Source: Cyrtodaria siliqua (taxonomy: Eukaryota; Mollusca; Bivalvia; Adapedonta; Hiatellidae). Taken from it: a stretch of 64,000 nucleotides of DNA. Below the pieces are notes generated by a model, which worked only from the letters and a program-made list of their open reading frames with translations, ran no database searches and had not been told where the DNA came from. The stretch lies in the NCBI GenBank assembly GCA_037043455.1, contig JAWPHD010001430.1:248001-312000 (forward strand), read 5' to 3'. Below, one piece after another: positions 36,151 to 46,815 of the stretch. The translations under genes were made by a program, and so were the position numbers. Within the stretch, counting starts at the first letter, position 1, and the number at the start of each line of letters is the position of its first letter.

Positions 36151-36605
36151 ATAATGGGCCAGATCGGATCAGTAACACCAGAGTTATGGCCCCTGAATTA
36201 GCAAAAAATGCAGTTTTTCATCTTGTTTACATGATAAAGGCCACATTTCTTGAGCAATCTTAACCAGACGTGCACAGATTGTATATGACCATAAGATCTC
36301 GGACGAGTTCGATAATGGGCAAGATCGGACCAGTAACACCAGAGTTATGGCCCCTGAATTAGCAAAAATGCAGTTTTACATGTTGTTAACATGATGCAGG
36401 CCACATTTCTTGAGCAATCGTAACCAAACTTACAGTTTTCTTTATTTATTGTTTTTTTATTGTTTGTTTTTTCTCTATTTTTTATTTCTTAATATTTTTT
36501 TTTCATTGATTGATTTTTTTGATTATTGATTTATTTTGTTTAAATTTTTTATTTTTTTTTTATTATTGTTTTTTTAACTTTTATTTCTTAATTATTATCT
36601 TTTTT
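36151..36605 (+). repeat. GTTATGGCCC-type modules followed by T-rich low complexity
   Basis: Two modules (AGTAACACCAGAGTTATGGC CCCTGAATTAGC) run to about 36435. About 160 bp of T-rich sequence with short A interruptions follows up to 36605. Confidence 0.65.
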
Positions 36606-36760
36606 AGCTCTATTGGCCAAGGGCCAGCAGAGCTTATGGGATGGCGAGTTGTCCGTCCGTCATCCGTCGTTAACTCTCGTTAAGACGATATGGCCTTCAT
36701 TTTTCATCCGAGCTTTACCAAACTTACCAGATTGTTAATATCAATGTCTTTATTTATATA
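36606..36760 (+). mobile_element. Left end of a Helentron-like element, truncated
   Basis: TTTTT is followed by AGCTCTATTGGCCAAGGGCC AGCAGAGC (palindromic tip), then GGCGAGTTGTCCGTCCGTCA and one partial GTTAATATCAATG module. It breaks off at about 36750. Confidence 0.65.
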
Positions 36761-37335
36761 AATGCCTATTATTAGAATATACATAAAACAGGAAAAATAA
36801 AGCATTTTGTAAAAATTCAAACAAAATTAAAAAATTAAGCATAATGGTAGGGTTCCAAAAACCAATATTAAATCTCAGTATGCATGGTGACCTATAATTT
36901 TATATTGTCTTACTATATGTTCAAATAAGTGCCTAGGAAGTTTGAACAAATTCTGTTATTAGGAACATGACAAAAAAGGAAAATATACCATTGCTATATA
37001 ATTTCATACAAAACTTGGCCTTTTAGCAGAGGGGTAGAGTTTCAAAAAAAAAATCTAAACAGGCATGGGGACCTAACATTTTTATTGCACATTTTGTTTT
37101 TATATATGTTAAACTATGTGCTTAGAAAGTTTAAACAAATTCTCTTATTGGGAACATACAAACAAAAAAGGAAATTGTATCATTATGGGCAAATTTGTGC
37201 ATAAATTGTGGTAATGGTCTCAACAGATTTTGTAAAATAATATAGGTTTTACATAAAGATGAGCTTTAAATGTTATTATAATTAAATGTTCTTTACTTTA
37301 ATACAATTTTAGCAGAATTGTGAACTATAGAAAAT
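36761..37335. other. Intergenic AT-rich with a weak ~190-bp repeat
   Basis: Two degenerate copies of a stretch containing AGTTTGAACAAATTCT and TTATTAGGAACAT (about 36940 and 37130) suggest an old duplication. No gene was seen. Confidence 0.4.
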
Positions 37336-38410
37336 GTCTTTAAATACATGTACCGTCAATAATTTGTGTGACGGTACATGTATTTAAGTGGCATTGACTT
37401 CGACCCATGGTCAGTTGGGGGGCTGTAAGTTATTGGCATTAGGAAAGACAATGACGAGGAGGTTATGTATGAAATTTGAACATTCTACTCCCTAGGATAA
37501 GAAAGTTATAATACAATATGTACCGTTGTTAAGATTTTGGTCATTTTTTGTTCATGCTCATTAAAGGTCTTTATCATGACCCCTGCATTGTTGCAGGTGC
37601 CATCTCGCTCACATCACTAAGAGCAGTGGCAGAAAAACAATAACATGGCTCCAGCGTAAATGGAGTTTCTACGATAGAATTTGCAGCAACTCTGCAGTTC
37701 AGGGTGAGAAGGTTCTAGGCCAATTTTCCATATTTTATCTCGATGTACATGGAAGATGAGCCTGGCATGTTCATGCCTTTTAGGCGCCATATAACCTTTT
37801 CATGTGTTGGTGCGCCTTAAAACCCCAATTCTATTCAATTCTAAGATTTTGGTTAAGATTTTGGTTAAGGTTCGCGTTAAATTCTTATAACGTTTTTGTT
37901 CTATGGAGTAGAGTGTTCAAATTTCATATATAAACTCCTTGTCATTGTCCTTCTTATTCCAGTGATTTTACACCTGACCCTGTGTCTAGGTCTCTTAAAT
38001 ACAGGTACCGTCTCCAAAAAAAAAGTGTTAAAGTGCGTTAAATTCTTATAACTTTTTTGTTCTTTAGAGCAGAGTGTTCAAATTTCATATATAACCTCCT
38101 TGTCCTTATTGCCAATAACGTCCAACTCTCCAACTGACAATGGGTCGGAGTCAATGCCACTTAAATACATGTACCGTATTAAAAAACTGTGTTAAAATTT
38201 GCGTTAAATTATTTTACTTTTTTGTCCTATAGTGTGGAGAATTCAATTTTCATATATAACATCACTGGTCATTGTTCTTATTCTAATAACTTTCAGCCTC
38301 CAAATGACCCTGTGTCAAGGTCAGTTTTCTCTTAAATACATGTACCGTCTCCATATTTCACAATACATGTAACATCTCCAAATTTCAAATTTGGCTATTT
38401 ATATATATAT
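37336..38410. repeat. ~160-bp modules flanked by an 18-bp perfect inverted repeat
   Basis: TTAAATACATGTACCGTC (about 37341-37358) is perfectly mirrored by GACGGTACATGTATTTAA (about 37370-37387) around a 12-bp loop. The same TTAAATACATGTACCGT motif opens modules at about 37996, 38162 and 38336, each followed by GTTAAATTCTTATAACTTTT and TTCATATATAACCTCCTTGT. A SINE-like element has inserted at 37541-37841. Confidence 0.7.
37541..37841 (+). mobile_element. SINE-like element with 11-bp target duplication
   Basis: A 5'-truncated copy starts at TCATTTTTTGTTCATG and ends GCGCCTTAAAACCCCAATTC TATTCAATTC. It is flanked by TAAGATTTTGG at 37530-37540 and again at 37842-37852. This is the clearest target-site duplication of the family in the window. 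A 5' truncation plus an 11-bp duplication indicates LINE-driven insertion. Confidence 0.85.
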
Positions 38411-39345
38411 ATGTCGAGCAATATAAAATTGTGGAGTACCAGATTTCATATCTAAACTCACTGCCACTGGACATTGTTCTTAGCCAGCCATAAACTATAT
38501 TTCGCTTCTGTTATAAATACATACACATTTCAATGTCTGCACATTTTAATGTGAGTTTTATAAGGTTTGACAGGAATATAATTACTTGAACTTTATGTCG
38601 GCTACTGCAGATGGGTAAGTTGATACTCCAGTAAAAGTTTATCACAGAAATGGAGATTAAAATGTCAAATATAATTACTATTGTATTGTACAGACCACCA
38701 AATTCATTTGCAATAACTCTTTTCATATTAAACTTATTTATTTTACATGGATTGTAAGAATCAATGTCTTTCTAAGTCAAACCAGTACTAAGCAATGCAG
38801 ATAAAGTGTCTTGCTCAGGGACATAACACATATGATTCTTTTTATATTAGTATGTGTTCGAAATGTAAATGCCGAGTGTCAATGCCTAAAATTTTAACAT
38901 ATTGACACATTTTCTGGTTCCCTGCATTGAGCCAAATCCGAAAAAAAGTCATTTTATTTATTTAGAGCACCTCCCAAAATTCAACTTTCTTGTTATGGGC
39001 TATTTATAGAAATTCGGCACTTCAATGTTTTATTTTTCCCCCTTTGAGGTAGCCCAATATGAAGTATATGTTCCTGAGGTATTTTTGAGGCTGAATCTAA
39101 ATCTGTCATCGGTTTTGTTATAGCCAGTGTTAATTGCTAGTGCAATGCCAGCAGCAACATCACATTAATTCGGCTGACATTTCTTGATAAAACATGATAC
39201 CCTTAGATTAAAATGTAATTTTGTGTAACAATATAAGTTGACAAACTGGATAATTGCATCCATTATACAGCAAGTCAAAATAACCTATATGTTGACAAAC
39301 ATTTAATACACAACAACCAAATTTAAGATCCAATTTCAAGTTTTT
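38411..39345. other. Intergenic, mostly nothing recognised
   Basis: It contains only a short inverted SINE-body motif (GATAAAGTGTCTTGCTCAGG, about 38800-38822). No exon could be supported. Confidence 0.4.
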
Positions 39346-42300
39346 AGATCACCTGAGCCGAAGGCTCTTCGTCCGTCGTCCGTCGTCGTCCGTCGTTAAC
39401 TTTTCTTCAAACGACTTCTCCCCAGAAACCGCTTGGCTAATTTTCACCAAACTTCACATGGATGATCCTTAGATGAATGCTTTTTAGATTTGTTAAAATT
39501 AGATCAGCGCTACATCCAAGATGGCTGCCATTACCATATATGATCGAAATCTTAAAAATCTTCTTCTCCAGAACCGCTGGACAGATTTCAACAGTTTTTC
39601 TTTTAAAATTATCGCCAACGCCTAGACTATCAAGTTTGTTCAAATGAAGTCCCCGGGGTCAAAATTCACCGTTTTCCGGGTGTCCAAAGTTTGTATATTG
39701 CGGTTTTGCATGTTTTACATATAGACATATAGGAAAAAACTTTCAAAAATCTTCTTCTCTGAAACCACAGGGCACAGAGCACTCATGTATTACATGTGGT
39801 CCACTACTAAGTTTGTTCAAATGGTGACCCTGGAGTCGAATTTGTCCTCACCCCGGTGTCAAAGTTTTACATAGACTTATATAGGATTTTTTTTTTATAA
39901 ATCTTCTTCTCGGAAACTACAAGAGCCAGAGGTTTGATATTTTGCATTTACTATAAGCTTATGGTCTTTACCAAGTTTGTTCAAATGGTGAACCTCGGGT
40001 CACATTTGGCCCCGCCCCAAGGGTCACATGTTTTACATAGACATGTATAGGGAAAAATTAAAAAAATCTTCTCTGAAACTGCAAGAGCCAGAGGTTTAAT
40101 ATTTTGCATTTGCTATAAGCTTATGGTCCTCTACCAGGTTTGTTCAAATGATGACCCCTAATGGTGACCCAGGGGTCACATTTGGCCCCACCCCGGGGGT
40201 CACAGTTTTACATAGGCTTGTATAGGGAAAAACTGAAAAAAATCTTCTTCTCTGGAACCACATGGCACAGAGCTCTCATGTATTACATGTAGCATCAGCT
40301 TATGGTCCTCTACTAAGTTTGTTCAAATGGTGACCCTAGGGTCAAATTTGTCCCCGCCCCGAGGGTCACAGTTTTACATAGACTTATATAGGATTTTTTT
40401 TTAAAAATCTTCTTCTCGGAAACTACAAGAGCCAGAGTTTTGATATTTTACATTTGCTATAAGCTTATGTTCCTCTACCAATTTTGTTCAAATGGTGATC
40501 CTGGGTTCACATCTGGCCCTGCCCCGGGGGTCACAGTTTTACATAAGCTTGTATAGGGAAAAACTGAAAAAAATCTTCTCCTCTGGAACTGCAAGAGCCA
40601 GAGGTTTAATATTTTGCATTTGCTATAAGTTTATGGTCCTTTACCAAGTTTGTTCAAATAGGTGACCCTCGGGTCACATTTGACCCCGCCCCAAGGGTCA
40701 CATGTTTTACATAGACATGTATAGGGAAAAACTTAAAAAATCTTCTTCTCTGAAACTGCAAGAGCCAGAGGTTTAATATTTTGCATTTGCTATAAGCTAT
40801 GGTCCTCTACCACGTTTATTCAACTGGTGACCCATTGGTCACATTTGGCCCCACCCTAGGGGTCACAGTTTTACATAGGCTTGTATTGGGAAAAACTGAA
40901 AAAAATCTTCTTCTCTGGAACCACATGGCACAGAGCTCTCATGTATTACATGTAGCATCAGCTTATGGTCCTCTACTAAGTTTGTTCAAATGGTGACCCT
41001 AGGGTCAAATTTGTCCCCGCCCCGAGGGTCACAGTTTTACATAGACTTATATAGGATTTTATTTTAAAAATCTTCTTCTAGGAAACTACAAGAGCCAGAG
41101 GTTTGATATTTTACATTTGCTATAAGCTTATGTTCCTCTACCAATTTTGTTCAAATGGTGACCCTGGGTTCACATCTGGCCCTGCCCCGGGTGTCACAGT
41201 TTTACATAAGCTTGTATAGGGATAAACTGAAAAAAACCTTCTCCTCTGGAACTGCAAGCGCCAGAGGTTTAATATTTTGCATTTGATATAAGTTTATGGT
41301 CCTTTACCAAGTTTGTTCAAATAGGTGACCCTCGGGTCACATTTGACCCCGCCCCAAGGGTCACATGTTTTACATAGACATGTATAGGGAAAAACTTAAA
41401 AAATCTTCTTCACTGAAACTGCAAGAGCCAGAGGTTTAATATTTTGCATTTGCTATAAGCTATGGTCCGCTACCACGTTTGTTCAAATGGTGACCCATTG
41501 GTCACATTTGGCCCCACCCTGGAGGTCACAGTTTTACATAGGCTTGTATAGGGAAAAACTGAAAAAAAATCTTCTTCTCTGGAACCACATGGCACAGAGC
41601 TCTCATGTATTACATGTAGCATCAGCTTATGGTCCTCTACTACGTTTGTTCAAATGGTGACCCTGGGGTCAAATTTGTCCCCGCCCCGAGAGTCACAGTT
41701 TTACATTGACTTATATAGGTTTTTTTTTTTTAAAAAGCTTCTTCTCGTAAACTACAAGAGCCAGAGGTTTGATATTTTACATTTACTATAAGCTTATGGT
41801 CCTTTACCAAGTTTGTTCAAAAGGTGACCCTGGGGTCACATTTGGCCCAGCCCCGGGGGTCACAGTTTTACATAGATATATATATAGGGGGAAAAAAACA
41901 TTCTCTAAAACTGCAAAAGCCAGAGGTTTAATATTTTGTAATTACTATAAGATTATGGTCCTCTACCAATTTTGTTGAACTGGTGACCCTGGGGTCAAAT
42001 TTAACCCTGCCCCGTGGGTCAGTTTTACATAGACTTATATAGGAAACACATTAAAGTCTTCTTCTCTGGAACTACAAGAGCCTTTGCATTTACTATATAT
42101 ACTCTTATGGTCTTTTGCCAAGTTTGTTCAAATGGTGACCGTGGGGTCACATTTGGCCCCACCCCGGGGTTCATTTTTTACATAGACTTGTATAGGGAAA
42201 AACTTAAAAAATGTTCTTCTCTGAAACCACAAAGCTCTCATATATTACATGTAGCCCTCGGGTCACATTTGGCCCTGCCCAAGGTGTTACACTCTAGCAC

Positions 42301-42494
42301 CTTCATTTTGTATTTGATATTTACCAAACTTTGTCAGTGTCTTTATATCAATGTTGTTTAACACAACAGAGCCCACTTTTCTTGAACAATCTTAACCAAA
42401 CTTGCATAGATTGTATATGACCATAAGATTTTGGAGAAGTTTGATAATGTGCCAGTACTCAGGTGATCGATTTAGGGCCATCTTGGCCCTCTTG
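39346..42494 (+). mobile_element. Complete Helentron-like non-autonomous element (HINE)
   Basis: Both ends are visible. The left end, after TTTTT, is AGATCACCTGAGCCGAAGGC. The right end is CTCAGGTGATCGATTTAGGG, then CCATCTTGGCCCTCTTG, then TTTTT. GATCACCTGAG (39347-39357) and CTCAGGTGATC (42458-42468) are perfect inverted repeats. The left one lies at the extreme tip, the right one upstream of a terminal palindrome AGGGCCATCTTGGCCCT (42474-42490) plus CTTG. This asymmetric arrangement and insertion into a T-run match what is known of Helentrons. The interior is CGTCCGTCGTCCGTCG followed by about 16 GGTCACA-type modules. No ORF for a Rep/helicase is present. Confidence 0.8.
40211..42199. repeat. 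Higher-order repeat of four ~166-bp modules
   Basis: CATAGGCTTGTAT recurs at 40211, 40874 and 41537, exactly 663 bp apart each time. Each 663-bp block holds four diverged modules in the same order (CCACATGGCACAGAGC, GAAACTACAAGAGCCAGAG, GGAACTGCAAGAGCC and GAAACTGCAAGAGCC types). Blocks are far more alike to each other than the modules within a block. Confidence 0.85.
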
Positions 42495-43180
42495 TTTTTA
42501 AAATATATTTATCTAAATCAAAAAGAATTTCTCTGTTTTGAGATTATAAAGCACAATATACATATATAATTATGTTAACGACGTTATACACAACTACAAT
42601 ACTGAATATTTCAGACGATACATGTATTTAAGTGGACTTTTCATTTCTCTGTATCCAAAAAATGTAAAGATTATGGAAATAAATATGATACTAAACAAAT
42701 AAAAAATCTTTCTACTGATTCATTAAAAGAATAAATGGTTAAGCGATAATTAATATCTGAGCACATTAAGGAACCATATGAATAGTAAGAGTAGGGCATG
42801 TTTCCAGATTCCTGTGTTTTCTTCCTCTCTCTCTGGTGTGACTCTAAATAAAAAAATTATGGACAGTGTTCCTTTAATACTGATAAGTGGGAAAATTCAT
42901 GATTGTTTACCATATTACTTCTAATACGAGCTTTAAAGGCTGTATAACTCTGCCTAAATGAAAGTCAGAGTTATTGGTCATGGATAACGACGTTCCTTGA
43001 GGTAAGATGAAGATGTGTTAGGGAAAACTATAAATGCTAACATACTGAATGCTGACAGTGTTTGACCGCGTTAACAGTTACTGTAAACCTCGATTTTGTC
43101 AAGATGAAGATTGCTTGAAACATGTATGATGGACATGTCACTTTAGGCGAGACACCATGTTGCGCGCAACTCTTGTTTAT
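42495..43180. other. Intergenic with SINE 3' fragment
   Basis: A 3' fragment of the 22660-22930 SINE lies at 42766-42860 (AATAGTAAGAGTAGGGCATG, GTGTGACTCTAAATAA). The rest is AT-rich and without a gene. Confidence 0.5.
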
Positions 43181-44282
43181 CTAATCTTTACCAAATTTGT
43201 TTAGAATGTTAATATCAATAAAAGCTTAAACAAGTTGCCTGATTCATATCCATCCATATACTTCCAGCGATAGGGCCTTCATTTTTCATCCGATCTTTTT
43301 CAAACTTGTTGATATCAATGAAAGTTCGAAAGAGTTCGAAAACCAGTCAGATTGGACCATTTACACCGGAGTTATGGCCCTTTATTTTTCTGAAATATGC
43401 TATAATTTAGGCTCGTTAACACGATAGGGCCTTCATTTTTCATCCGCTCTTTTTCAAGCTTTACCAGATTGTTGATATCAATGAAAGCTCGGACGAATTC
43501 GAAAACCAGCCAGTTCGGACCAGTAATACTGTATGGCCCTTGATTTAGTTAAAATTGCTATATTTTGCCTCGTTAACACGATAAAACCTTCATTTTTTAT
43601 CCGATCTTTTTCAAGCTTTACCAGATTGTTGATATCAATGAAAGCTCGGACGAATGCGAAAACCAGCCAGATTGGACTTTATTCACCGGGGTTATGACCC
43701 TTGATTTTTTGGATTATGCTATAATTGGCCTGGTTAACACAATAGTTGCTTCGTTTTTCATCAGATCTTTTTCAACCTTTACCAGATTGTTAATATCAAT
43801 GAAAGCTCGGACGAGTTCGAAAACCAGACAGATCTGACCGGTAACACCATAGTTATGGCCCTTATTTTTAGTTAAAAATGTTGTATTTTGCCTCGTTAAG
43901 ACGATAGGGCCTTCGTTTTTCATCCGTAAATGATAGTTTGGCAGAGCAGGGAGTACGTTAGTACGTTATATAACGTACTCCCTGGGCAGAGTTATGACCC
44001 TTTTAAGGTTTTAATACACAAACTTTGTACAGACTAGTTCTGGGGAACCTCTTTTCCGGATTTCGACAAAACTTGGCAGGCATGATGAGCACAAACCTAG
44101 TTGTGCATATCATCGCCGTGTTCCAGTTGAAGAATTTTGGCAGAGTTACGGCCCTTTAAAGGTTTTAATACACTAACTTTGTGCAGACTAGTTCTCCTGA
44201 ACCTCTGGCCAGATTTCAGCGAAACATAAAAAAGACTATCTTTAGCCAGTAGAGCGTCCACGTGCCCTCTTGAGACTCTTGT
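43180..44282 (+). mobile_element. Helentron-like composite element with right end
   Basis: Five to six modules of the CTTCATTTTTCATCCGATCT / AGTTATGGCCCTT type run to about 43935, then GGCAGAGTTATGACCCTTTT-type modules to about 44225. The end is TAGCCAGTAGAGCGTCCACG followed by TGCCCTCTTGAGACTCTTG. GCCAGTAGAGC is the inverse of the AGCTCTACTGGC left tip. A perfect ~15-bp hairpin (CAGGGAGTACGTTA and TAACGTACTCCCTG) interrupts the modules at about 43947-43985. Confidence 0.65.
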
Positions 44283-44520
44283 GTTACATAGCAAGTGTTT
44301 GTGCTTGTTATGTTAAATAGCAAGTGTTTGAGTTTGTTATATTACATAGCAAGTGTTTATCTTTGTTACATAGGGAGTGTTTATGTTTGTTACATAGCGA
44401 GTGTTTGTGTTTATGTTTGTTACCTAGCAAGTGTTTATGTCTTATGTTACATAACAAGTGTTTATGTTTGTTACATAGCAAGTGTTTATGCGTGTTATGT
44501 TACATAGCATGTGCGTTTGT
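44283..44520. repeat. 24-bp minisatellite array, locus 2
   Basis: About nine copies of the same TTACATAGCAAGTGTTTATG unit seen at 35375-36150 begin directly at the CTTG end of the preceding Helentron-like element. The junction CTTGTGTTACATAGCAAGTG leaves no gap. Confidence 0.92.
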
Positions 44521-44597
44521 TCTATGAAGATGTAGTTATACTAATATTTATAAGCACAACATTGTTTTGTTAAGTTTAAGGGCTATTCGTTTAAGGG

Positions 44598-44768
44598 CTA
44601 TTCCATTAAAACATTCCCGGGACCCCAGGAAGGCAATTTATCTATGGGTGAACCTTTTTTTTCTTACTGAAATTTGGTTCTTTACTCAATTTTGCATCTT
44701 TGGGTGGGTGTTCAGTTACAAAAGTGCCTTCCTGGGGTCACATGTATGTTATAATGGAATAGCCCTAA
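44598..44768. mobile_element. MITE with ~40-bp terminal inverted repeats
   Basis: AGGGCTATTCCATTAAAACA followed by CCCAGGAAGGCA at the left is mirrored by TGCCTTCCTGGGGTC and TAATGGAATAGCCCT at the right. It is about 170 bp with no ORF. A second AAGGGCTATTCG just before the left end suggests a target or partial duplication. Confidence 0.75.
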
Positions 44769-45104
44769 TGTATACACATCGATGGAAATGTGTGTGGACA
44801 TGTGTTTTGTAACTGTAGCACCCTGTTATGATATTATGGTGTACCTATCATAATGACAATATTCATATTTAATTACGTATTCAGAAAGTTTCTCCTAGTC
44901 AAAAAAATATGATATGAATTAACGTTTTAGCAGTGCTGTCAAGTCGTCAAATTAAAAGCCTTTTATCTATAGTATGTGTACATAAAATCATATTGGTTGT
45001 GAATTGCTTAATAGTTTGCAACATCGATACATAAAACCTCAATAAATTAAAATCCCTAATAACCAATAATAACAAGAAACATGGAAATTTCACGAAAACG
45101 AGAT

Positions 45105-45600
45105 TTTCCATTTGGCTATTGGTACTTTGCGTAACGGAACGGAACCAACATTGGGGCTCCATACGGGGCATATCGTAATAAAACAATGGTACTTTCTATC
45201 ATTTTATTTAGTATTTATATTATATATTGTTTGTTTTTATCAGCATTCGAGTTTAAATTGTCATGTTTCAAAGCATTCCGCTCAAATTAAGCGAAAACTA
45301 ATTTGAATCTAACTATACTGTTCCGTTCCTCAAAATACCAGCACCCATAGGGGTATTGGTAATAGGGTATTGATATTTTGCGGAACGGAACGGAACAAAT
45401 GTCTATAGTTGTTAGATTCTAATCAGTTCTCTGATAGTGTGTGTGGTATTTTATCTGGAAGCAGTTTGTTTCGTCGATACAACGTATGAAACTGATATAT
45501 GCAAAATTGCATATAGCAACCTTTTTCGTTTTCGTTATATGAGTACTTCCAGATTTATCTCCACATTTTTCATTGTTTAATGCATAAAAGTGATTCCACA
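45105..45600. repeat. GGAACGGAAC inverted-repeat element, copy 1
   Basis: The stretches GGTACTTTGCGTAACGGAAC (about 45121) and TTTTGCGGAACGGAACGGAA (about 45376) flank a segment with CTGTTCCGTTCCTCAAAATA (about 45320). They are followed by CTAATCAGTTCTCTGATAGT and TATGAAACTGATATATGCAA. The same block recurs at about 46003-46240. Confidence 0.65.
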
Positions 45601-45774
45601 CAAATAATGAATGACACAATGCATGCCCGAATTGCTGACTAAGTATATCAGGAGCATGTTGACAGCATCCAGACTTTGTACGCCTTCAACAGTTATTATC
45701 CAGCATTGGTTAGCTGCGTGTAGAATTGAATTGACTTGAATGTTGTTTAATGGCTCATCAACACAGTACAGGTT

Positions 45775-46003
45775 ATTTAGAGCCACCCCAGAGAGAGGGG
45801 AGGGATACATAGGAATCCGGGAACCTGCCCTACTCTTATTATCGAATAGATTCCTATGGTTCTTTAACGTGCTCGGAGGATAGACCGATACACGGGACCG
45901 CCCGGTTTACGTCCCCATCCGACGGACGACGCTAAGGAAAAGTGTCATGCCCAAGAACACACCGATGAAACTCAGTGGCACCATGGAGGATTGAATCCGG
46001 GGC
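45775..46003 (-). mobile_element. SINE-like copy, inverted
   Basis: On the minus strand it reads ATTCAATCCTCCATGGTGCC then GGACGTAAACCGGGCGGTCC and AATAAGAGTAGGGCAGGTTC, ending GTGGCTCTAAATAACC. This is the same element as 22660-22930. It stands between the two copies of the GGAACGGAAC element. Confidence 0.65.
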
Positions 46004-46240
46004 CGTTCCGTTCCGTTCCGCAAAATATCAATACTCCCGGGGATATCGGTACTTTGCGGAATGGAACGGAACAAGGTTTCCATAGTTGATTCTAATCAGT
46101 TCGCTGACAATGTGTGGTATTTTATCTGAAAGTAGTTTGTTTGGTCGATAAAAGGTATGAAACTGATATATGCAAAATTGCATAGAAACTGTTTTCGTTT
46201 TCATTATATGAGTACTTCCAGAATTATCTCCACATTTTTT
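46003..46240. repeat. GGAACGGAAC inverted-repeat element, copy 2
   Basis: CCGTTCCGTTCCGTTCCGCA and TTGCGGAATGGAACGGAAC form an inverted pair around a short centre with CCCGGGG. They are followed by CTAATCAGTTCGCTGACAAT and TATGAAACTGATATATGCAA, as in copy 1. Confidence 0.65.
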
Positions 46241-46243
46241 ATT

Positions 46244-46815
46244 AGCTCACCTCAGAGGGTGAGCTTAGTTGTGACCACTCTTCGTCCGTCGTCAACTTTT
46301 AGCTTGCTAACACAATAGAGGTCACATTTATTGAGCAATCTTAACCAAACTTTCACAGATTATATATGACCGTAAGATTTCGGACGAGTTCGATAATGGG
46401 CAAGATCGGACTAGTAACACCAGAGTTATGGCTCCTGAATTAGAAAAAATGCAGGTTTACATGTTGTTAACACGATACAGGCCACAATTCTTGAGCAATC
46501 TTAACCAAACTGAAACAGGTTTTTTTTTATTATAATTATTATTGTTTTAATTTTATTTATTTTCACCTTTTTTTTTTACTTCTTATTTTTTTTTTTTATG
46601 GGATGCCGAGTTGTCCGTCGTCCGTCGTTAACTTTTGTATCGTTAAGACGATAGGGCCTTCATTTTTCATCCTATCTTTACTAAACTTTATCAGATTGTT
46701 AATATCAAGGAAAGCTCGGAGAAGTTCGAAAACCAGCTAGATCGAACCAATAACAGCAGAGTTATGGCCCTTAATTTAGTTTAAAATACTATATTTTGCC
46801 TCGTTAAGGAGTTGG
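46244..46815 (+). mobile_element. Left end of Helentron-like element, AGCTCACC tip
   Basis: After a T-run comes AGCTCACCTCAGAGGGTGAG (palindromic tip), then CTTCGTCCGTCGTC and GTTATGGC-type modules to about 46500. Poly-T stretches follow, then a second sub-tip (ATGGGATGCCGAGTTGTCCG, about 46597) with one more module to about 46805. Confidence 0.6.

Noticed and set aside
35426..36201. Cys-rich frames that look like a secreted repeat protein
   Set aside because: The 24-bp array gives CYIASVYV- or LLHSKCLC-type repeats in every frame, with no signal peptide or conserved start.
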